The translations under genes were made by a program, and so were the position numbers. A stretch of DNA of 64,000 bases, taken from the NCBI GenBank assembly GCA_018266915.1, contig JAFDZM010000035.1:1-64000 (forward strand), in the 5' to 3' direction. The stretch comes from Bacteroidota bacterium. GTDB lineage: Bacteria > Bacteroidota > Bacteroidia > Sphingobacteriales > Sphingobacteriaceae. The notes under the pieces are model-generated. The model had not been told where the DNA came from and made no database searches. It worked only from the letters and a program-made list of their open reading frames with translations. Positions 43,385 through 52,497 of the stretch are shown piece by piece; positions within the stretch are counted from its first letter, which is position 1; each line of letters begins with the position of its first letter.

Positions 43385-43976
43385 TGTAGTGGGTTTGTTG
43401 GTGACAACACCAACAAAGGCTGGGATTTTCAATCCGCGAATAAATCAATACGTCAAAGAACGATTTCCATCATTTTCACAAATAATTATTGGAAGATTCA
43501 CCTGGTATAGACAAATTTAGGGGGTTGAATTGAGGAAAGTGGTGACAGTGTTTTGGCGGTATGTAATTAGGGCATTGCTGGCACACGTATGGGGCTGCAT
43601 AATCAGATAAAATTATATCGCTTACGCCCTTGACAACACCAACAACGGCGGAGCCAGCACTATGTGGATGCCCATATTATGTTCAGGGAGATTGATTAAA
43701 TATACTTCTCATAATCTTGATAACTCCAGCTATCAAAACCGGAAAAATTGCAAGTACGGTATCTAACAGATTCTCGCAAACTGTCATGTAGCAGAAAAGC
43801 AGAACTTTTTCTAAAAATACACGTACTAATATGTAGCATAAGTCATTGGCTAACAGAATGTTATTTATAATTAAGCAATTGTCGTTTTAAAATAATTTAT
43901 TAACGTATTATTGCTGTGGAATCATCCTTAGGTCAGTACAATTAAATAGTGTTTTTAAAAATTAAATAGAATCAGT
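43385..43976. other. Spacer after RAYT, REP sequences only
   Basis: These 592 bp hold REP copy 3, a half-REP at 43632-43650 and AT-rich sequence before the GH16 gene. I see no further gene. Confidence 0.55.
43394..43417. repeat. REP hairpin copy 3
   Basis: TTTGTTGGTG / CACCAACAAA (43394-43403, 43408-43417) with loop ACAA, just after the RAYT stop. A half copy (GACAACACCAACAACGGCG) lies at 43632-43650. Confidence 0.8.
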
Positions 43977-44900
43977 ATGTCAGTCAGGAATTTTGTTACA
44001 GCCATCATTGGGTTGATAGCTTTAGTTGGTTGCGGTAAGAGCAATGGGAATAGTGGTAATACCGGCAATACTGGTAACAATAATCCGCCCGGCAGCACTA
44101 CAAAGATAAACCCCGTTACAGCATCTGCGACTTGCGATTTTGATATTGGCGATACTGCTTTGACTAATCACGGCTGGACAAAGACCTTCGATGATGAATT
44201 TACGGGGGACCTCTCAAACTGGAATCTACAGGTTGGCGGTATGCGGGGGGTATTACAATGTAATGAACCAGGGAATGCCCAAATAGTAAATGGAGTTTTG
44301 CAAATCACATCAAAGCATGATACGGTTACCGGGCCAAAAACCGTTAACAATGATACTACTGCAACATTTGATTTTACTTCGGCGCTGCTTACTACAAAAC
44401 AATCTTTTTCAGCAAATAGTACGACACCAAAAGTTCGCCTGGTTGCAAGAGTAAAAGTAGCGAGGGGCTATGGGGTTACCTCGTTATTTTGGACCTACGG
44501 TAGCGGAGCATGGCCCACAACCGGCGAAATCGATTGTCTTGAAGTACAAGGCAACACCACTAAAACATATTCAACAGATTATAAATTTGGCACTATTCCC
44601 GGTACAAGTTTGACTTCGGGTACCCTGTTATATAATCCAACTAACGAAGACCTTGCAAATTGTTACCATGTGTACACCATGGAATGGACACAAAATTCAC
44701 TTAACTCCTATCTTGACGGAAAGCTGGTTGAAGTAAAAACGACAGGCGGATATATTGGCAGCCTTTTTGGTACATCGCAGAATGTTTCATTGAGTTTGCC
44801 TGTGGGCGGCTGGTTTTATGATACAACGCTGAAATCAACTGATATACAATGTGGCGGAATAATGTATGTCGATTATGTGAAGGTATTTACTTCAAACTAA
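43977..44900 (+). CDS. GH16-family glycosidase lipoprotein (laminarinase-like)
   Basis: A 307-residue lipoprotein: lipobox L-V-G-C-G-K (Cys about 19), a Gly/Asn-rich linker, and a GH16 beta-jelly-roll. The active-site motif is G-E-I-D-C-L-E (about 182-188), the E-x-D-x-x-E triad of GH16. The H-x-Y-x-x-E-W motif (V-Y-T-M-E-W-T) follows near 236. It should hydrolyse beta-1,3/1,4-glucans or related polymers at the cell surface. No polysaccharide-utilisation partner (SusC/D) lies next to it. Confidence 0.88.
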   Translation: MSVRNFVTAIIGLIALVGCGKSNGNSGNTGNTGNNNPPGSTTKINPVTASATCDFDIGDTALTNHGWTKTFDDEFTGDLSNWNLQVGGMRGVLQCNEPGNAQIVNGVLQITSKHDTVTGPKTVNNDTTATFDFTSALLTTKQSFSANSTTPKVRLVARVKVARGYGVTSLFWTYGSGAWPTTGEIDCLEVQGNTTKTYSTDYKFGTIPGTSLTSGTLLYNPTNEDLANCYHVYTMEWTQNSLNSYLDGKLVEVKTTGGYIGSLFGTSQNVSLSLPVGGWFYDTTLKSTDIQCGGIMYVDYVKVFTSN

Positions 44901-44935
44901 TAATTCTACCCAAAAACAAATCAATTTGATCAAAT

Positions 44936-46072
44936 TTAGTGCGAGTCCCGTATTGGCGACTGTATTATAAATTCTGTCCCTACGCCGGGTTTGCTTTTTA
45001 TTTTTATAGTTCCGCCTAAAGCCTCAACTTGTGTTTTTACCATAAACAACCCAAGTCCTTTACCTGCCACGCTCGTGTCAAAGCGTTTGTACATGCCGAA
45101 TACATGTCGTCCATGTTTTTCCAGGTCGATGCCTTTGCCATTGTCTTTAAAGTGAAGTTCTATTTTGTCAGGCAACTTACGGCTTTTCACGGTAATTATT
45201 GGAGATACGCCCGGCTTGCGGTATTTAATACTATTGGAAAGAAGATTATAAAAAATGCTGTTGATATAGCTGGGAATACAAAAAACCGATTCCACCTCAT
45301 CAAAATTATACTTAAACTGAACCTTTTCGTTCAAAACGACATCGTGAATACTGGCCTTAAAAGCCTCGATGATATTATCGAAATAAATAACCTCCTGCTT
45401 CGCATTCAGCATTTCACGGGCCTGTAAAACCTGGTTAAGGTCTTTTATCACCATGTCGATATTTTCGATGGATCGTACAACCCGATCGAATACTTCCATT
45501 TTTGCCTCATTGTCCAGGTCATGATCGCGCATCATGTCCGAAAGCCCGAGAATGTTAGCTACCGGTGCCCGCAGGTTGTGTGAAATAATATAGGTAAACT
45601 GCTCCAGGTCCTTATCATGCTGGATCAGGTCGGCAGTTATTTTTTCGCGCTCCAATTCCGCATTCTTTGCTTCCGTTATTTCTTTATTAGCTAAAATGAA
45701 CCCCCTGTTCTGTCCATCATCATCTTTTACATTCAGCCAGCGTACATTAAACCACTTTACTACTCCTGATGCATCGGTATTGCTTATTTCATAAGCTATT
45801 GTTTCGCCTTTTGAAACTTTTTCAAGCGTATTTTTAATAATTGGCCAGCGTTCTGCCGAAAAATAATCCCTTACCGAATTACCCACGATCAGGGTCTGAT
45901 CATTCTGTTCCTGGGAGTATTTTTGAGCAAGAGAATTGAAAGACATGATTACAAAGTCGGTATTGAACAGCACATACGCCGTATCGGTATTTTCAAAAAT
46001 TGCACGCAGGTTTGCTTCCTGAAAATCGTTGCTTTCAGTGAGTAATTGTTTGTTTAAATCCTGTTCGCTCAT
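44936..46072 (-). CDS. PAS-domain histidine kinase (soluble)
   Basis: A 378-residue kinase without membrane segments. A PAS domain (about 22-145; A-N-L-R-A-I-F-E-N-T-D-T-A-Y-V-L-F) precedes the H-box F-T-Y-I-I-S-H-N-L-R-A-P-V (His near 164) and the HATPase domain with N-S-I-K-Y-R, D-N-G-K-G-I-D and G-K-G-L-G-L-F-M-V-K. All kinase motifs are intact. It reads away from the response-regulator gene at 46,316, a likely partner. Confidence 0.93.
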   Translation of the reverse strand: MSEQDLNKQLLTESNDFQEANLRAIFENTDTAYVLFNTDFVIMSFNSLAQKYSQEQNDQTLIVGNSVRDYFSAERWPIIKNTLEKVSKGETIAYEISNTDASGVVKWFNVRWLNVKDDDGQNRGFILANKEITEAKNAELEREKITADLIQHDKDLEQFTYIISHNLRAPVANILGLSDMMRDHDLDNEAKMEVFDRVVRSIENIDMVIKDLNQVLQAREMLNAKQEVIYFDNIIEAFKASIHDVVLNEKVQFKYNFDEVESVFCIPSYINSIFYNLLSNSIKYRKPGVSPIITVKSRKLPDKIELHFKDNGKGIDLEKHGRHVFGMYKRFDTSVAGKGLGLFMVKTQVEALGGTIKIKSKPGVGTEFIIQSPIRDSH

Positions 46073-46315
46073 GGCTCCCTTCTTTGCTTTTAATCGGCAT
46101 TTGGTTAAACGCTATGATAACAAGCCGGTAATTAAAATTTGAACGTAGGACAACTTAATATTAATGGGGTTCAATTTAAAAGAGTAGTGATTTATAAAAG
46201 GGGTATTAAGATATTTAATTAATTAGTGTTAAATATACATATTAGATTAAATTAAAAAAACTAAAACATTTATAACGTGTTTTGGTATAAATACATTAAA
46301 GATTGACCCCAAAGA

Positions 46316-46696
46316 ATGGACAAAGCCTCTACAAAAAAGATCGTCATTTTTGATGACGATGAGGATATACTTTCAATTTGCAGCTATGTTTTGGAGGAAC
46401 AGGGCTGGGAAGTCCATGCTTTTACTGATTGTAATAACGTAACAGAAAAAGTTTCGTCCATTTATCCGGATGTGATCCTTATGGATAATTGGATACCGGA
46501 TGCAGGTGGAATTGTTGCAACGCAGACGTTGAAACACGATAGCAAACTAAAAAGTATACCTGTAATATATTTCTCGGCAAATAGTGATATCCAGCTGCTT
46601 GCAAGCAATGCCGGGGCAGAAAGCTACCTCGCCAAGCCATTTGACCTGCATCAACTGGAACAGGTCATCAATAGCGTACTGGTGAATAATAATTAA
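46316..46696 (+). CDS. Single-domain response regulator
   Basis: A 126-residue receiver domain with no output domain. Acidic pocket D-D-D (13-15), phospho-acceptor Asp57 in L-M-D-N-W, switch S/T in Y-F-S-A-N, and conserved Lys in L-A-K-P-F. The histidine kinase at 44,936 lies divergently 243 bp away. It should relay phosphate or act by protein contacts. Confidence 0.93.
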   Translation: MDKASTKKIVIFDDDEDILSICSYVLEEQGWEVHAFTDCNNVTEKVSSIYPDVILMDNWIPDAGGIVATQTLKHDSKLKSIPVIYFSANSDIQLLASNAGAESYLAKPFDLHQLEQVINSVLVNNN

Positions 46697-46717
46697 TAAT
46701 TATTCAAAGCTTTGATA

Positions 46718-49639
46718 TTAGTCTAATGAACCGCTTGGCCCGCCACCCGGAGGACCTCCGCCACCATCGCCCCTGTTCCCCCTCCTGAATTGCCTTTCAG
46801 GATTTTGAGTTGGTGTTTTGCCAGCAAATTTTTGCAAACGGAGTGTAAAGGTCGCCAGATAATAACGCGATAATCTGTTAACATGTGTCTCTGTAAATGA
46901 GCTTGGTGTTGAAGCCGATGAAAACCCTGTGTTTTGATTAAACAGGTCGAAAGCGGATAAACGGACGGTTGCACGGTGATCTTTCAAAAACCGGCGTTCA
47001 ACATACATATTCAATATGTTCGGATTGGTCACTTTTCCTAATGCTGAGCTATATCCATAATTGACCGCCTTGCTGAAATCATAACTTACTGTCCAGTCTT
47101 TAAAATAATTTTTACCGTTAACACCGATATTCCAGGTGCGGGTAAAGGTATTGTTATTCAGCGGGCTGTTCACTGAATTGTTGGTATGGTTAATGGCATA
47201 ATTGGTTAATACTTGCGCATCGATAATATCCGTTATATCGACCCTGAAACGTACGCCTGGTGTGATCTGTAAGTTTTTAGAAATATTCTTTTCTTTATCA
47301 AAAGCAAATGTTCCGGAATCAACACTTGTTAAATAGCTTATGCTGTTGGTGTAATTAAGGGTGTTTGTAAATATCAATGAGTATTTGCGGTTATCCCATG
47401 GTTTGGCATATGTAAAGTTTCCGGAAAGGTTATAATAGCCATCTGCATTAAGATATTGAGTCAGGATTGTATTTGAAAGCTTTGGATCAGGTGTGTATTT
47501 ATGCGGATAAGTAACAGTATTTGTCGTAATGTCATTACTTATGTCCTGGAATGCAAAATTGATGAAAAATATATTCCCTGTAGCAAAGCTGAAGGCATTA
47601 TACCGTATAGAAAGGTTATTGGTAAACTGGGGTTTCAAATCAGGATTACCCTGTACCGGATAGGTTGCGTTTGAAAAATCGGTAACGGGCTGCAATTGTG
47701 TAAAGGTTGGGGAACTGCTTGATCCGTTATAATTGACAGTAAATGCGTGGCTTCTTGAAAAATTATAAATGTACCTGGCGGTAGGAATAATATTGAAGGT
47801 ATTTATATGGGTTTGTGCTCCTGTAAGGGGCGAATAACCGTCAAGGGTGGCAGGCTGTGCTGCAATACCCAATGTGTAGTTATACTTCTTTTCAATAAAC
47901 CGGTAATTCAAACCAAAACGGTTGGTGGTAAAATTATAATTATAACGGGTGCTCAATGCGCTGTCATATTGCATAGGGAAAATAGTAACTGTATCAGACA
48001 CCGCTGTTGTTTTATCATTTGTAGTATGTGAATGACTAAGCGCATAGTTAAACTCAAGATAATCACGTTTCCCTATTGGTTCCAGGAACGACAGGGTGGA
48101 CCCAAATGTCGTGGTTCGGCTGGCCGTATTGAGCACCTGGTTTGGAGGAGTATTTGGTTGCCCCTCAGTATACACGTTCACTACATGTTGATATTGCGTA
48201 CTTGGGGAAGAACTTACATTTACATTTAAGCTAAAGTTGCGCTTATGGTGGAACCTGTGATTGTATAAGGCCGTAATACCATATGAAGGAGCATTAGAAG
48301 TGCCGCTTGTGTATGAATTATATTTGCTATTCTGGTCGGGGCTGTTGGGATAATTAAAATTATTCTGCTCATTATCCTTCGAGCGTGTAGCTGCATAAGT
48401 AAATGTCGGGGTTACCTTTAAATAATTTATCGTATCGGGTTTATACTCCATGTTCCAGGTAAAACGCTCATTGAAGTTTTTATCTGTTTCGGTACTATTT
48501 TGATTATTTGTACTTGGGTTTTGCGCGTTTGTATTTTGCTGGAAGTTGGTACTGTTAGTAGACACAGTATTGTCTGAAACACTATAACTGCCGTATACCG
48601 ACAAGGCTTTTCCCCACTGGTCGCGGAAGTTGGCGCCTATTGAATGTGCATCGGTAATACCGTTTTGCGTAGTAATTAAGCTGCCTGAGTTTTGTGCGCC
48701 ACGGGCAGCATTCCCACGTCCGCCACCGCCTCCAAAACCGCCGCCGCCCCCATTATTGGAGTTGAACGAGAAAGTATTAACGTTGGTGTTATTTACACTT
48801 CCCAATAAAGCCATTTGTTGATCCCCGTTAAAACGGAAAGCATTCAGGCTGAGAAGGTAACGGTTATCGTCGGGCAGCCCCTGGCTTTGGGGTAGTGCGT
48901 CTTCACCGTCGCCGGCAGTAGCCTGTCCAAAATAGCCATAGTTTTTGTCCTTACGTATGGTGATGTTCATGATTTTATCCGGCTCACCTGTTTTTACGCC
49001 GGTAAGGTTTGCCTGGTCGCCATAATCGTCAATCATCTGGATATTTTCCACTACATCGGCGGGAAGGTTCTTGGTGGCGCTTTGTACATCACCGCCCATA
49101 AAATCTTTGCCATTGATCCTTACTTTGGTCACCTGCTTACCTTGCGTGGTAATATTGCCATTGACATCCACGTCAACACCAGGCAGTTTTTTTATCAGAT
49201 CTTCAACCGGGGCATTTTCCCTTACCTTATAGGCGCTTGCTTTATACTCAACTGTATCTTCTTTCAGTGTAACAGGGTTAACGCCAACAATGGTTACCCC
49301 CCGCAATGTATTGCTTTCTTGCTTTAAAACAACTGTGCCCAAAGTGGCTGGTTTAGTATCATTATCCAGCGCGAAATGTTTTTTGACGCTTTGATAACCA
49401 ATGGATGATACGGTAATGGTAAGCTTACTGCCGTTGACTGCGGGGAAAACGAATTTTCCATTGGGGTCGGTAATGGTTACAGTGCTGTCCCCTTTGTCCG
49501 AGATCAGTTTGACGTTGGCCCCGGGTACACCAAGTTTGGTAGAGTCTGTCACAGTACCATGAACTTCCCTTCCGGTTTGCGCGTGGGCATAAATAGTAAT
49601 TGCTAATGAAAAAAGAAAAATAAGGAATAAGGGTTTCAT
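46718..49639 (-). CDS. Outer-membrane beta-barrel protein with carboxypeptidase-regulatory-like domain
   Basis: From ATG 49,639 (973 residues): signal peptide ending A-H-A-Q, a CarboxypepD_reg-like domain (about 22-105; G-T-V-T-D-S ... V-T-I-T-D-P-N-G-K-F-V-F), a plug-like domain (V-E-D-L-I-K-K-L-P-G-V-D-V-D), and a barrel of about 700 residues ending in a Gly/Pro-rich tail (G-G-G-G-P-P-G-G-G). A TonB box is not obvious, as in the related outer-membrane family without TonB dependence. Upstream in-frame ATG at 49,690 adds 17 residues before the signal peptide and is less likely. Confidence 0.88.
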   Translation of the reverse strand: MKPLFLIFLFSLAITIYAHAQTGREVHGTVTDSTKLGVPGANVKLISDKGDSTVTITDPNGKFVFPAVNGSKLTITVSSIGYQSVKKHFALDNDTKPATLGTVVLKQESNTLRGVTIVGVNPVTLKEDTVEYKASAYKVRENAPVEDLIKKLPGVDVDVNGNITTQGKQVTKVRINGKDFMGGDVQSATKNLPADVVENIQMIDDYGDQANLTGVKTGEPDKIMNITIRKDKNYGYFGQATAGDGEDALPQSQGLPDDNRYLLSLNAFRFNGDQQMALLGSVNNTNVNTFSFNSNNGGGGGFGGGGGRGNAARGAQNSGSLITTQNGITDAHSIGANFRDQWGKALSVYGSYSVSDNTVSTNSTNFQQNTNAQNPSTNNQNSTETDKNFNERFTWNMEYKPDTINYLKVTPTFTYAATRSKDNEQNNFNYPNSPDQNSKYNSYTSGTSNAPSYGITALYNHRFHHKRNFSLNVNVSSSPSTQYQHVVNVYTEGQPNTPPNQVLNTASRTTTFGSTLSFLEPIGKRDYLEFNYALSHSHTTNDKTTAVSDTVTIFPMQYDSALSTRYNYNFTTNRFGLNYRFIEKKYNYTLGIAAQPATLDGYSPLTGAQTHINTFNIIPTARYIYNFSRSHAFTVNYNGSSSSPTFTQLQPVTDFSNATYPVQGNPDLKPQFTNNLSIRYNAFSFATGNIFFINFAFQDISNDITTNTVTYPHKYTPDPKLSNTILTQYLNADGYYNLSGNFTYAKPWDNRKYSLIFTNTLNYTNSISYLTSVDSGTFAFDKEKNISKNLQITPGVRFRVDITDIIDAQVLTNYAINHTNNSVNSPLNNNTFTRTWNIGVNGKNYFKDWTVSYDFSKAVNYGYSSALGKVTNPNILNMYVERRFLKDHRATVRLSAFDLFNQNTGFSSASTPSSFTETHVNRLSRYYLATFTLRLQKFAGKTPTQNPERQFRRGNRGDGGGGPPGGGPSGSLD

Positions 49640-49750
49640 AACTTTTCGTTGAAATACTGTCAAAGTCATAAAGACTATAACTGAACGCAAAGGTTCAACT
49701 TAAAAATATCAAACCGCTAAAAATCATATCATTGTTACATTATAAAACAA

Positions 49751-49783
49751 AAAACCCCCTGATTCATCGAATCAGGGGGCGAA
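49751..49783 (-). terminator. Rho-independent terminator for the collagen-like gene
   Basis: Stem CCCCCTGATTC / GAATCAGGGGG (49755-49765, 49769-49779) with loop ATC. On the minus strand it is followed by a T-rich run, and the stop of the collagen-like gene lies 26 bp before it. It separates that gene from the beta-barrel gene. Confidence 0.85.
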
Positions 49784-49804
49784 TCTTTATTTGAACTTAT
49801 AAGG

Positions 49805-50719
49805 TTATTTCAAACGTAGTGCAGAAGCAACCTGGTTATAGTTATTATAATTCAAATGCGGGTTAGCAACATTCAGCTGGGTAAGCGAATTACCTGGGAT
49901 TACAACAACTTTCAAGTATATATTAGTTTGATTTGTACTTGCAATTACAGTTATTGTTCCAACATTATAGCTTAGCAGGCTGATGGTTGTACCGCCTTGA
50001 GTATAGGGCAGCGGATACCATGGGCCGCTTGAGCTTGTGCCCATGTAAACCAACACAAGGCCCTGATCAACAATTGATTGTGTAATAGCAGGGACGTTGA
50101 AAGTTGTTCCGGTTATTGATATCGATTTGTTGCTGAACAAGAATGCATTCACATCAGCATTTCCGGTAGCACCTGTTGCTCCTGTAGCACCAGCAGAACC
50201 AGTGGCCCCCGTAGCACCTGCAGCACCTGTTGCGCCAGTCGCTCCATTAGCGCCTGTTGCTCCTGTAGCACCATTAGCTCCGGTTGCGCCAGTTGCACCA
50301 TTAGCTCCGGTTGCGCCGTTAGCACCTGTAGCGCCAGCGGCACCAGTAGAACCGGCAGCCCCTGTTGCACCTGTAGCGCCATTAGTTCCGTTTGAACCAG
50401 TAGCACCAGTAGCTCCGTTTGCACCAGTTGCGCCTGTAGCACCGTTAGTACCATTGGTTCCGTTTGTTCCATTTGAACCAGTACCACCGGTAGCGCCTGT
50501 TGCGCCTGTTGCGCCTGTAGCACCAGTAGCCCCCTGAGGGCCTCCGGCTGGGCCTTGTGGCCCCTGTGGTCCGGTAGCACCTACATCGCCTTGCGTACCA
50601 GTAGCACCGGTAGCACCAGTTGCGCCCGCAGGGCCGGGTGTTTTGTCTTTTTTACAACCATTAATACTAATTAAGCATGCTAGTAATATTAATGGCACTA
50701 TGTGTCTAATTCGTCTCAT
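49805..50719 (-). CDS. Collagen-like repeat lipoprotein
   Basis: A 304-residue lipoprotein (lipobox S-I-N-G-C-K-K, Cys about 22) with about 55 Gly-X-Y triplets (about 33-195), mostly G-A-T, G-A-N and G-P-Q. It is followed by a C-terminal beta-rich domain of roughly 100 residues. It should form a trimeric rod on the cell surface. The repeat DNA is so regular that it likely varies in copy number between strains. A terminator follows the stop. Confidence 0.9.
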   Translation of the reverse strand: MRRIRHIVPLILLACLISINGCKKDKTPGPAGATGATGATGTQGDVGATGPQGPQGPAGGPQGATGATGATGATGATGGTGSNGTNGTNGTNGATGATGANGATGATGSNGTNGATGATGAAGSTGAAGATGANGATGANGATGATGANGATGATGANGATGATGAAGATGATGSAGATGATGATGNADVNAFLFSNKSISITGTTFNVPAITQSIVDQGLVLVYMGTSSSGPWYPLPYTQGGTTISLLSYNVGTITVIASTNQTNIYLKVVVIPGNSLTQLNVANPHLNYNNYNQVASALRLK

Positions 50720-50900
50720 ATAGGGTACGTTAAAATAAATTAATTAAAGCTTTCTACGCTAACTGTTTCAATAAGTTACATTTCATTTTGAGAAAAAAAA
50801 TTTACCAAAAATTTAACTGTATTTAAGTATGCTTTATAAACGGATGTTGAGAAACTATTCCATCCATAATTAAAACAAGGGCAGATGTTTTTCGTTAGAA

Positions 50901-51188
50901 ATGAAAAGGTTACCTATGAAAAAAATCGCATCCTCACTTCACGCCCGGATCCATCAATGGATAGATGCGTTTGGGTTCAGGCTAAACTCTTCCAGGTCAA
51001 ACAAGAAAAAAAGCATTATTACCCGCCATTATTTTTTCCAGACCTTTAATTTTTTTGAGAAGATCGACACCAAGCATCCTGAAAAAGTTGAGTTTTTGTG
51101 TTTCGACACTTATGGCGAAACCATAAAAGTGAGGTCATTGCTTGATCTGCAAAGTGCTTTTTTTGAAAATATCAGCCAATTGAAATAA
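50901..51188 (+). CDS. Small basic protein of unknown function
   Basis: A 95-residue protein (or 90 from the ATG at 50,916, M-K-K-I-A-S). It is basic, with R-L-N-S-S-R-S-N-K-K-K-S and a C-terminal F-C-F-D-T-Y-G-E-T-I-K-V-R strand pair. No family is recognised. It ends 2 bp before the stop of the convergent protease gene. It may be a small DNA- or RNA-associated protein, but nothing decides it. Confidence 0.55.
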   Translation: MKRLPMKKIASSLHARIHQWIDAFGFRLNSSRSNKKKSIITRHYFFQTFNFFEKIDTKHPEKVEFLCFDTYGETIKVRSLLDLQSAFFENISQLK

Positions 51189-51190
51189 AA

Positions 51191-52441
51191 TCAGATCCTG
51201 CGTTTGAGTGTGAGGATGACTCTGTCGAACCGATGGTCGTGGTAAACTTCGATCAGCAAGTTACGGTCGTTTTTTGATTTAAGCAGATTGTCTATTTCCT
51301 CTAGCGTCATATCGCCTACCGGTTTAAAATTGATAGAAGTGATCTCATCGTCTTTTTCAAGGCCAACTTCATCTGCCGCCGAGCCGGGCTCGACCCTGCT
51401 TATCACAAGGTGTTTAAAGCCTTCGCCTGCCGCATAGTATTCTATGCCGCTCATGTCGTGTTCAAATGGGTTACCAAAATTTGCATTGGGTTTTAAATAA
51501 ATGGCATTATCCGGATAATCAAATACCACTGTAAACCTTTTCAATATACCTACACCAAGGTTGCCGTCCCGTGGTACAGATAAGCTTTTCATCGTGGCCT
51601 CGTCATAATCATTCGGGAAGGAAGTGATTACCTTCTTGAGCCGGTATTTACCCAGGTCTATTTCATCTATCCGGCTTAAAAATCCTGAGATGGGCCCCGC
51701 GAGCCCCACGCCGAGATTGGCAATAATAAATTTTTGAGGCAGACCATTCTTTTTGATCATATTCTCGAGCGAGACCGGGTGACCCGCTCCAAGGTCGATC
51801 ACCAGCTTACTCATTTGTTCCTTGCCATTGGGTAATATAACCTTGGCTTGTATGTATGGTTTATGATATTCCACAGTTATTGGCAACTTTTCGCCTGTTC
51901 TGAATCTGCGTACCTCTTTTGGTTTGTAAACAGTTATTGTGCTATCAACAAAGCTCAGCTTTACAGCCAGATTGCTAAAAAATTCATAACCCAATAACCC
52001 ATGAATGGGAATACCCACAAAATTTGACAAGTTAAAATGATCCGTTTTGAGTATCGCCGCCGCAACATCGTAACTGGTGAGGTTAGGTATCTCTATTTTT
52101 AATGGCGGAGTCACATAGGCCTCATAAGCGTCCCCTTCCCCAAGCCCGGCCATTTTAATGGTTCGTTTATTCGTTAGATTGATAGAGTCGACTAATTTGG
52201 GCTCGGTAATCACCATGAGGCCAACGCCCGTGTCGAGGATAAAATTAAATGGACCCCTTCCATTTATTTTTAATTTTATCACCACCAGGTTTCTTATCAG
52301 TTTAAAGGGGATTCGTACCGATTTATAGCCATTATCAATATCAAAATATTGGGCCCGGGCCGGTGTATGACAAAAGCACAGTAAACAAATCAAACCCAAA
52401 ACAGGTAGAAGCTTGGTCTTATAAAGTAGTTTAAGTAACAA
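51191..52441 (-). CDS. Retropepsin-like aspartyl protease with PDZ domain
   Basis: A 416-residue exported protein: signal peptide ending A-R-A-Q, two aspartyl-protease-like halves with F-I-L-D-T-G (about 72) and L-V-I-D-L-G-A-G (about 213), and a C-terminal PDZ domain (about 315-400; V-E-P-G-S-A-A-D-E-V-G-L). This is a common Bacteroidota periplasmic protease type. The second half has D-L-G rather than D-T-G/D-S-G. Reading is convergent with the small gene at 50,901. Confidence 0.88.
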   Translation of the reverse strand: MLLKLLYKTKLLPVLGLICLLCFCHTPARAQYFDIDNGYKSVRIPFKLIRNLVVIKLKINGRGPFNFILDTGVGLMVITEPKLVDSINLTNKRTIKMAGLGEGDAYEAYVTPPLKIEIPNLTSYDVAAAILKTDHFNLSNFVGIPIHGLLGYEFFSNLAVKLSFVDSTITVYKPKEVRRFRTGEKLPITVEYHKPYIQAKVILPNGKEQMSKLVIDLGAGHPVSLENMIKKNGLPQKFIIANLGVGLAGPISGFLSRIDEIDLGKYRLKKVITSFPNDYDEATMKSLSVPRDGNLGVGILKRFTVVFDYPDNAIYLKPNANFGNPFEHDMSGIEYYAAGEGFKHLVISRVEPGSAADEVGLEKDDEITSINFKPVGDMTLEEIDNLLKSKNDRNLLIEVYHDHRFDRVILTLKRRI

Positions 52442-52497
52442 TTTGTTTATAATTGGATTAATAAATTTACGATAAAAGTTTAGTTACCTAAAATTAT

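Noticed and set aside
50097..50537. Plus-strand 146-codon Pro/Ala/Val frame
   Set aside because: It is the reverse reading of the collagen-like repeat; the other strand has signal peptide, lipobox and terminator.
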